NCBI GenBank assembly: GCA_002394165.1
Contig: DGTA01000031.1
Location: forward strand, 1-29,030
DNA from: Lachnospiraceae bacterium UBA4348
GTDB lineage: Bacteria; Bacillota; Clostridia; Lachnospirales; Lachnospiraceae
Direction: 5' to 3'
DNA: 29,030 bases
Below are positions 23,247 to 29,030 of this stretch, piece by piece; position 1 is the first letter of the stretch; each line of letters starts with the position of its first letter. Position numbers and translations under genes: made by a program. Below the pieces are notes generated by a model that was given only the letters and a program-made list of their open reading frames with translations, did no database searches and had not been told where the DNA came from.

Positions 23247-23555
23247 ATGGCGGATAGAAAAAAGAAGGCCAGTACTTCCAACAGGGTCGGCATGGTCGTT
23301 ATCGCGATGGTGGTCATGATCCTGATCGCCGTGATGCTCTCCCAGAGCGCTCAGATGAAAAAGAAGATCTCTTCCTACAAGGCTTCCAATCAGGCCCTGG
23401 AGGAACAGATCCAGGTCGAGCGGGACAGGGCTGAGGGCCTCAAGTCATTGCCCGATTATATTTCTTCAGATGAGTACGTTGAGAAGACGGCGCGGGAAAA
23501 ATTCGGCCTCGTGTATGAGGATGAGGTCATTTACCAGGCAAAAGACGGAGAGTGA
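23247..23555 (+). CDS. divIC: FtsB/DivIC-type septum formation initiator
   Basis: Bitopic cell-division protein of 102 residues, expected to join the FtsL-DivIB complex at the septum. A basic cytoplasmic N-terminus (ADRKKK) leads into one transmembrane helix at about 14-33. A coiled coil follows (about 35-65, LSQSAQMKKKISSYKASNQA onward), then the conserved end DEYVEKTAREKFGLVYEDE. AGGAGAAAGG lies upstream of the ATG. Between rqcP and tilS this is the DivIC position in Firmicutes. It lies between two terminators and no convincing promoter is visible, although TATTAT near 23214 could be a -10 overlapping the terminator tail. Confidence 0.9.
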   Translation: MADRKKKASTSNRVGMVVIAMVVMILIAVMLSQSAQMKKKISSYKASNQALEEQIQVERDRAEGLKSLPDYISSDEYVEKTAREKFGLVYEDEVIYQAKDGE

Positions 23556-23586
23556 GATGATGTGGGATGCTGCATCATCTTTTTTC
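23556..23586 (+). terminator. Terminator directly after divIC
   Basis: GATGATG (23556-23562) pairs with CATCATC (23573-23579), followed by TTTTTTC. The stem begins at the base after the divIC stop codon. It lies 35 bases upstream of tilS. Confidence 0.8.
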
Positions 23587-23620
23587 TTCCTGCCCGGAGG
23601 GGCACACAGTGGTGTAAGGA

Positions 23621-25048
23621 ATGAATTTTGAAAAGACGGTCTGTGATTTTATCCGTCGGGAGGAAATGATCCTTCCGGGGGAAAAGGTGCTTGCCGGCGT
23701 TTCCGGAGGAGCCGATTCTACGGCGCTGCTCCTGCTTCTTGATGAGCTTGGATCTGAGCTGGGTTTCAGCGTGGAGGCGGTACACGTGGAACATGGGATC
23801 CGCGGAGCGGAGAGTCTCGAAGACGAGGCGTTTGTCAGGAAACTGTGCTGCCGTCAGGGAATCGTGCTGCATACAAGGCACGCCGATGTTCCGAAGGCTG
23901 CCTCGCTCAATGGGGAAACACTGGAGGAAGCGGCAAGAAATGTGCGGATGGAGATCTTTGAGAAGATCCGCCGGGAGAGAGGCGCGGACAGGATCGCCCT
24001 TGCCCATCATGCTGACGACCAGGCCGAGACAGTGCTTTTAAATCTGTTTCGGGGAACCGGGCTTACGGGGCTGGCGGGGATCCGCCCGGTGAGAGGAAGG
24101 ATCGTAAGACCGCTCCTATGCGTTACCAGAGCCATGATTGAACAGTGGCTTTCACAGAAGGGACAGTCCTGGAGGACAGACAGCACCAACCTGGAGACAG
24201 ACCAGGTCAGGAACCGCATCAGGATCAATCTGCTGCCGCTGATCAGTGAACAGGTAAATGCCGCCTCTTCCAGACATATCTGCGAAGCGGCCGCCTCCGT
24301 ACGGGAGGCGGTTGAGCATCTCGAGGGGGAGATCGACAGCCTGGAGAGGAAACTTGTGAGGTATCTTCCCGATGAAGAAAGCGCCGCCGCAGCAGCGGCA
24401 GCGGTGGCGGCCCTGGATCCGGTGATGGCCCCGGGCCTGATCAGGAGAATGATCAGCCGTGTCAATGAAGGAAAAGGACTCAAAGACCTGACCCGCATCC
24501 ATATCAGGAATATCCTTGAGCTGGCGGAAAAAGGCGCAGGAAAGAGGCTGGATCTGCCCGGAAGACTGGAAGCTGTCCGGATAAGGGACGACCTGGTGAT
24601 CCGGAGACTTGATCCGAAAAAGGACAGGGAGCCCCCCTGCTTCGGGGAGGTGCTTGAACTTACGGAAAGCGGAAGGTTTGTGTATGCCGGCAGGACCTTC
24701 GAGGTCTGCTTTCACGGCCGGGAGAACCTGAGGGAACTGCTGGGCAGCGGGATCCCTGAAAAAAAGTATACGAAATGGCTGGCCTGTGATAAAATGAAGA
24801 GTACGGTGTGCCTGCGGACCAGACGCAGCGGTGATTACCTGATCGTCAACGCGGCGGGCGGCCGGAAATCCCTGAAGGACTACCTGATCGATGAAAAGGT
24901 GCCGGCCGGGGAGAAAGACCGTGTGATCGTAGCGGCCCAGGGGAGCCACGTTCTGTGGGTGATCGGGCACCGCATCAGCTATGAAGCGAGAATAACGGAT
25001 GAAACCGAAAAAGCGGTATGCATCCGGACAGACGGGGAAGAAACGTAA
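23621..25048 (+). CDS. tilS: tRNA(Ile)-lysidine synthase
   Basis: Converts cytidine 34 of the AUA-reading tRNA-Ile to lysidine using ATP and lysine, which is essential for isoleucine decoding. 475 residues. The N-type ATP pyrophosphatase loop is SGGADST (28-34), followed by HVEHGIRGAES and LAHHADDQAET. The C-terminal TilS domain has RRSGDYL and GGRKSLKDYLIDEKVP. The ATG at 23621 sits directly after AAGGA with unusually short spacing; a GGAGGGG lies further upstream. An ATG at codon 16 is less likely because it would cut into the family N-terminus. It is followed by hpt after 32 bases. Confidence 0.94.
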   Translation: MNFEKTVCDFIRREEMILPGEKVLAGVSGGADSTALLLLLDELGSELGFSVEAVHVEHGIRGAESLEDEAFVRKLCCRQGIVLHTRHADVPKAASLNGETLEEAARNVRMEIFEKIRRERGADRIALAHHADDQAETVLLNLFRGTGLTGLAGIRPVRGRIVRPLLCVTRAMIEQWLSQKGQSWRTDSTNLETDQVRNRIRINLLPLISEQVNAASSRHICEAAASVREAVEHLEGEIDSLERKLVRYLPDEESAAAAAAAVAALDPVMAPGLIRRMISRVNEGKGLKDLTRIHIRNILELAEKGAGKRLDLPGRLEAVRIRDDLVIRRLDPKKDREPPCFGEVLELTESGRFVYAGRTFEVCFHGRENLRELLGSGIPEKKYTKWLACDKMKSTVCLRTRRSGDYLIVNAAGGRKSLKDYLIDEKVPAGEKDRVIVAAQGSHVLWVIGHRISYEARITDETEKAVCIRTDGEET

Positions 25049-25080
25049 AAGGAAAAAGGTATCTGGCATAAGGAGGGACC

Positions 25081-25611
25081 ATGTCTGAGAATGTAAAGGT
25101 AATGATCACCGAAGAAAAACTGACAAGGCGGATTCAGCAGCTGGCGCAGCAGATCAGTGAAGATTACGCCGGCAAACAGGTCATGCTTCTGTGCATCCTG
25201 AAGGGAAGCGTATTTTTTACCTGTGAGCTTGCCAGGCATATGACGATACCCGTCACTATGGATTTCATGTCTGTCAGCAGCTATGGTGACGGCACCAGCT
25301 CGAGCGGTGTTGTGCGTCTGGTCAAGGACCTGGATGAGAGCATCGAGGGGAAGGACGTGATCGTGATCGAGGATATCATCGATTCCGGCCGCACCTTAAG
25401 CTACCTGATGGAGAACCTTTCCTCCAGAAGGCCCAGGAGCATTTCTCTGTGCACGCTGCTGGACAAGCCCCAGCGCAGGACCTGTGAGGTGAAGGTGGAT
25501 TATGTGGGATTTGAGATCCCGGACGAATTCGTGGTCGGATTCGGGCTTGATTACGCACAGCGCTATCGGAATCTTCCGTTTATCGGGATCCTGTCATTTG
25601 AAGAATTTTAA
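25081..25611 (+). CDS. hpt: Hypoxanthine phosphoribosyltransferase
   Basis: Purine salvage: converts hypoxanthine or guanine with PRPP to IMP or GMP. 176 residues. The PRPP-binding motif VIVIEDIIDSGRTL is at 93-106, the flexible-loop SSYGDGTSSSG at 66-76, and the base-binding end is VDYVGFEIPDEFVVGFGLDY. AGGAGGGACC directly precedes the ATG. Position between tilS and ftsH is the conserved Firmicute arrangement. ftsH starts 14 bases after its stop. Confidence 0.96.
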   Translation: MSENVKVMITEEKLTRRIQQLAQQISEDYAGKQVMLLCILKGSVFFTCELARHMTIPVTMDFMSVSSYGDGTSSSGVVRLVKDLDESIEGKDVIVIEDIIDSGRTLSYLMENLSSRRPRSISLCTLLDKPQRRTCEVKVDYVGFEIPDEFVVGFGLDYAQRYRNLPFIGILSFEEF

Positions 25612-25625
25612 GCTTAAGGAGCAAA

Positions 25626-27440
25626 ATGTTGGATAAAAACACCAGAGGGATCGGCTTTTATATCGTGCTGGCGGCTCTTTTCGCCATTATGGTCTTCGGC
25701 CTCAGGGAAACCCTCACTTCAAGAAAGACACTTTCTTATAAAGAATTCCAGGAACTGCTCAACCAGGATCTGGTGGCAGGCGTGGAGATCACCCAGAACA
25801 AAGAGGTTCCCACGGGAATCCTGGATGTGGAGAAGATGGACGGCTCGCATGAGACGGTCTATGTGTCCGATGTCAATAAAGTCGAGGAGCTCCTGGCCGG
25901 GTATGATGTGAGCGTTCAGGTCGACGATGTTGTCCGTGACAGCATTTTCGTGACGACCATCCTGCCGATCCTTCTGATGGGCGTCCTCGTCATGATCTTC
26001 ATGGCCATGATGAACAGGAATGCCGGCGGCGGCAGCAATACCAGAATGATGGATTTCGGAAAGAGTCATGCCCGGAAAGTGGATCCGGATGCCAACCGAA
26101 TCACGTTCAGGGACGTTGCCGGCCTGGATGAAGAGAAAGAGAATCTGGCCGAGCTGGTGGAATTTCTGAAGGAACCGGGTTCATTCATCAGCATGGGTGC
26201 GAGGATTCCCAAGGGTGTGATCCTGGTGGGTCCTCCCGGAACCGGAAAAACGCTGCTCGCGAAGGCCATGGCCGGTGAGGCGGGAGTGCCTTTCTTCTCG
26301 ATCTCCGGTTCTGACTTCGTGGAAATGTTTGTCGGTGTCGGTGCTTCAAGGGTGAGAGATCTTTTTTCCACTGCCAAGAAGCATTCACCGTGCATCATCT
26401 TTATCGATGAGATCGATGCCGTAGCCAGAAAAAGAGGAACCGGCATGGGCGGCGGCCACGATGAGAGAGAGCAGACCCTCAACCAGCTGCTTGTCGAGAT
26501 GGACGGCTTCAGCGACAATGAAGGCATTATCGTGATGGCTGCCACAAACCGTGTGGATATCCTTGACCCGGCGATCCTGCGCCCCGGCCGCTTTGACCGG
26601 CAGGTCAGCGTAAGCCGTCCGGATATAAAGGGAAGGGAAGAGATCCTGGCAGTCCATGCGCGCAAAAAACCGCTGCGTGATGACGTGGACCTCAAGGAGG
26701 TGGCCAGGACGAGCGCCGGAATGACCGGAGCCGATCTGGAGAACCTGCTCAATGAAGCGGCCATCCGCGCGGCCCGTGAAAAGAAACCGGCGATCGATCC
26801 CTCCGACATAGAGGCTGCCCTGATCAAGATACAGGTCGGTACGGAAAAGAAGACCTGGGTGATGTCCGAGCGGGAGAAGAAGATCACAGCCTACCATGAG
26901 TCGGGCCATGCGATCCTGTTCCATCTGCTTCCTGAAGTGGGACCGGTCCATCTGGTCTCCATCATCCCGACGACCGGCGGAGCCGCAGGCTTTACGATGC
27001 CTTCCCCGGAGCGTGACGACATGCTCGTCACCCGGACACAGATGTTCTCGCAGATCGTTGTCAGCCTTGGCGGGCGGGCAGCGGAAGAGATGGTGATCGG
27101 GGATGTGACGACAGGGGCGAGCCAGGATATCCGCCAGGCGACCGGAATGGCCAGGGCCATGGTGACAAGGTTCGGTATGTCGGAAAAGGCCGGACTTCTC
27201 AGCTATGACACGGATGACAATGAAGTTTTTATCGGACGCGACCTGGCCCATGCCAGATCCTATGGCGAGCAGGCAGCATCCATGATCGATTCGGAAGTGA
27301 AGCGCATCGTTGATGAGGCGCACGAGAAGGCCAGGCGGATCCTTAAAGAGAATGAGGATGTCCTTCACAGGAGCGCAGCTCTCCTGCTGGAGAGGGAAAA
27401 GATTACCGGTAAAGAATTTGAAGCGCTTTTTGTCGAGTAA
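25626..27440 (+). CDS. ftsH: ATP-dependent membrane zinc metalloprotease FtsH
   Basis: Membrane-anchored AAA+ protease that degrades misfolded membrane proteins and regulators. 604 residues. Two transmembrane helices (about 8-25 and 107-129) flank an extracytoplasmic domain. The AAA+ module follows, with Walker A GPPGTGKT (202-209), pore loop MFVG (234-237), Walker B IIFIDE (257-262) and the arginine fingers in RPGRFDR (319-325). The zinc site is HESGH (424-428). The protein is slightly short because the glycine- and charge-rich C-terminal tail of many FtsH proteins is absent. AAGGAG lies 5 bases before the ATG. No terminator is visible before the GH13 gene 41 bases downstream. Confidence 0.97.
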   Translation: MLDKNTRGIGFYIVLAALFAIMVFGLRETLTSRKTLSYKEFQELLNQDLVAGVEITQNKEVPTGILDVEKMDGSHETVYVSDVNKVEELLAGYDVSVQVDDVVRDSIFVTTILPILLMGVLVMIFMAMMNRNAGGGSNTRMMDFGKSHARKVDPDANRITFRDVAGLDEEKENLAELVEFLKEPGSFISMGARIPKGVILVGPPGTGKTLLAKAMAGEAGVPFFSISGSDFVEMFVGVGASRVRDLFSTAKKHSPCIIFIDEIDAVARKRGTGMGGGHDEREQTLNQLLVEMDGFSDNEGIIVMAATNRVDILDPAILRPGRFDRQVSVSRPDIKGREEILAVHARKKPLRDDVDLKEVARTSAGMTGADLENLLNEAAIRAAREKKPAIDPSDIEAALIKIQVGTEKKTWVMSEREKKITAYHESGHAILFHLLPEVGPVHLVSIIPTTGGAAGFTMPSPERDDMLVTRTQMFSQIVVSLGGRAAEEMVIGDVTTGASQDIRQATGMARAMVTRFGMSEKAGLLSYDTDDNEVFIGRDLAHARSYGEQAASMIDSEVKRIVDEAHEKARRILKENEDVLHRSAALLLEREKITGKEFEALFVE

Positions 27441-27481
27441 AAAATGCTGCAGACAGCCGGATGACTTCGGAGAGATTCAAT

Positions 27482-29030
27482 ATGTATGACAGTAATTATG
27501 ACCGCACGATGCGTGCGGCCAGTTATATATTCCAGATGAGGCCGGTCTTTAACACACAGGCGCTGTTCAGTGACGGGACCAGATATTATGTTTCCCCCAT
27601 GGAGCCCGATCCCGGGGACACAGTGACCGTCAGGCTGCGAACAGCGCGTTTTAATGCCGATGCGGCCTTTCTCCTGACCGGAAGCGGTGAGCGGCTGCAG
27701 ATGACCTGGGAGACCGGTAAGGACGACTTTGATTATTATATCGCGTCCTTCCGGATCGAAGAGGAGCCGGTCAGTTACTACTTTGAGATCCACTGCGGAC
27801 GGTACCGTTGTTTTTACTGCCGGTACGGCGTATCCGAGGAAAAGCCTTCTTCCGGATTTTTCCGCCTAAGTCCAGGCTTTCATACGCCGGACTGGGCCAA
27901 GGGAGCCGTTTTCTACCAGATCCTGGTGGACCGGTTCTGCAACGGCGATCCGGGCAACGATGTGCTGGACCGCGAATACAGCTATATCCATGGTTTTTCC
28001 ACTCACGTGACGGACTGGTATTCCCGTCCGGAGCCGATGGATGTGCGCAATTTTTACGGGGGAGACCTGGCCGGCGTCATGTCCAAGCTGGACTATCTGC
28101 AGGCGCTGGGTATCGAGGTGCTGTATTTCAATCCCCTGTTTGTATCTCCGTCCAATCACAAATACGATATCCAGGATTATGATCACATCGATCCGCACCT
28201 GGGACCGATGCCCAGGGACGAGGGCGAGGTGCTGCCGGAGAACTGGACGGACAACCGGCATTCTTCCCGTTACCAGTGCCGCGTGACGGATCCGGAGAAC
28301 CTGGATGCCGCCAACGGCATGTTTATCCGCCTGGTGGATGAATGTCACCGCCGGGGTATGAGGGTGATCCTTGACGGGGTGTTCAATCACTGCGGCTCCT
28401 TTAACAAATGGCTCGACCATGAGGGGATCTACGAGGGGAAACCCGGGTACGAGCATGGGGCTTACCAGTATGCGGACAGTCCCTACCGTTCTTTCTTTGC
28501 TTTCCAGGACGAGAATGCCTGGCCCTTTAATGATTCCTACGAGGGCTGGTGGGGACATAACACCCTGCCCAAGCTCAATTATGAGGGTTCGCAGCTGTTA
28601 GAGGATTATATCCTCTCCATCGCTGCCAAGTGGGTGCTGCCGCCTTACAACGCTGACGGATGGCGGCTTGATGTGGCGGCGGACCTGGGCCACAGCCCGG
28701 AATACAATCACTCATTCTGGAAGAAATTCCGAAAGGCCGTCAGGGCGGCAAAGCCCGATGCACTGATCATCGCCGAGCATTACGGAGATCCCTCCTCCTG
28801 GCTTCAGGGAGATGAGTGGGATACGGTCATGAACTATGACGCCTTTATGGAACCGCTGACGTGGTTCTTTACGGGAATGGAAAAGCACAGCGATTCCTCC
28901 CAGGAATGGCTTCACAACAACGCGGATGCGTTTATGGACGCCATGCGCTATAACATGGCCTGCTTCATGCAGCCTTCCCTGGAAGTGGCCATGAATGAGA
29001 TCTCAAACCACGATCATTCCCGGTTCCTGA
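27482..29030 (+). CDS. GH13 alpha-glucan hydrolase, neopullulanase/cyclomaltodextrinase-like (3' end cut)
   Basis: The first 516 codons of a glycoside hydrolase that runs off the right edge. There is no signal peptide. Residues about 18-120 look like a CBM34-type N-terminal domain, as in maltogenic amylases and neopullulanases. The GH13 barrel follows: VFYQILVDRFCNGD (143-156), FYGGDLAGV (191-199), region I DGVFNH (298-303), region II GWRLD with nucleophile Asp397, region III IAEH with acid/base Glu432, and region IV SNHD with Asp511. An extra stretch (about 243-268) lies between HLGP and the VTDPENL segment. The ATG at 27482 has GGAGAG 7 bases upstream; the in-frame ATG at 27461 has none. 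It sits 41 bases behind ftsH without a visible promoter. Confidence 0.87.
   Translation, partial: MYDSNYDRTMRAASYIFQMRPVFNTQALFSDGTRYYVSPMEPDPGDTVTVRLRTARFNADAAFLLTGSGERLQMTWETGKDDFDYYIASFRIEEEPVSYYFEIHCGRYRCFYCRYGVSEEKPSSGFFRLSPGFHTPDWAKGAVFYQILVDRFCNGDPGNDVLDREYSYIHGFSTHVTDWYSRPEPMDVRNFYGGDLAGVMSKLDYLQALGIEVLYFNPLFVSPSNHKYDIQDYDHIDPHLGPMPRDEGEVLPENWTDNRHSSRYQCRVTDPENLDAANGMFIRLVDECHRRGMRVILDGVFNHCGSFNKWLDHEGIYEGKPGYEHGAYQYADSPYRSFFAFQDENAWPFNDSYEGWWGHNTLPKLNYEGSQLLEDYILSIAAKWVLPPYNADGWRLDVAADLGHSPEYNHSFWKKFRKAVRAAKPDALIIAEHYGDPSSWLQGDEWDTVMNYDAFMEPLTWFFTGMEKHSDSSQEWLHNNADAFMDAMRYNMACFMQPSLEVAMNEISNHDHSRFL

Noticed and set aside
1..29030. CRISPR arrays, insertion sequences, tRNA or rRNA genes
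   Set aside because: No regularly spaced repeats, transposase-like proteins with terminal repeats, or tRNA-like cloverleaf sequences were seen.

Overview
The window looks like core chromosome of a low-complexity-free, roughly 55% GC, monoderm Clostridia, most likely a Lachnospiraceae-type bacterium. Support comes from strong AGGAGG-type ribosome binding sites, TTGACA/TATAAT-type promoters, a class II GalT, a short archaeal-type ProS, a PgcA-type phosphoglucomutase, and the Firmicute order hup-rqcP-divIC-tilS-hpt-ftsH. No mobile elements, CRISPR arrays, tRNA or rRNA genes were seen.

Layout. 1-161 (minus): 5' part of a NifU/IscU-like scaffold gene. 359-1801: dapA and rubrerythrin. 1990-3462: a cytoplasmic GH13 alpha-amylase between its own promoter and a strong terminator. 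3703-5680 (minus): a two-gene operon of a DUF402 protein and a Lon-like AAA+ ATPase with no protease domain; this is the least understood part of the window. 5930-7483: galT. 7606-9045: proS. 9227-13947: a complete branched-chain amino acid-type ABC importer, livJ-livH-livM-livG-livF. Tight spacing continues into a cytidylate-kinase-like gene, an RpiB-type isomerase, a TPR lipoprotein and hflX (to 17409). 17488-17688 (minus): a cold-shock protein with a near-perfect promoter. 17945-20589: cca and hisS. 20708-22441: phosphoglucomutase. 22636-27440: HU, RqcP, DivIC, TilS, hypoxanthine phosphoribosyltransferase and FtsH. 27482-29030: a second GH13 enzyme, cut by the window end.

How the genes work together. 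Two GH13 enzymes without signal peptides, GalT and phosphoglucomutase point to intracellular alpha-glucan and galactose use feeding glucose-1-phosphate into glycolysis. ProS, HisRS, CCA-adding enzyme, TilS, RqcP and HflX form a translation and ribosome-rescue theme. DapA and the Liv importer concern amino acid supply. Rubrerythrin handles peroxide in an anaerobe.

Most interesting: the DUF402/Lon-like ATPase pair, whose Walker B aspartate is replaced by asparagine; a Liv binding protein that lacks a lipobox; inverted repeats and a small upstream frame in the liv leader; iterated AGATAAT half-sites between csp and cca; and a hup-ftsH cluster with no sporulation genes (yabP, yabQ, spoIIE) where these usually lie.
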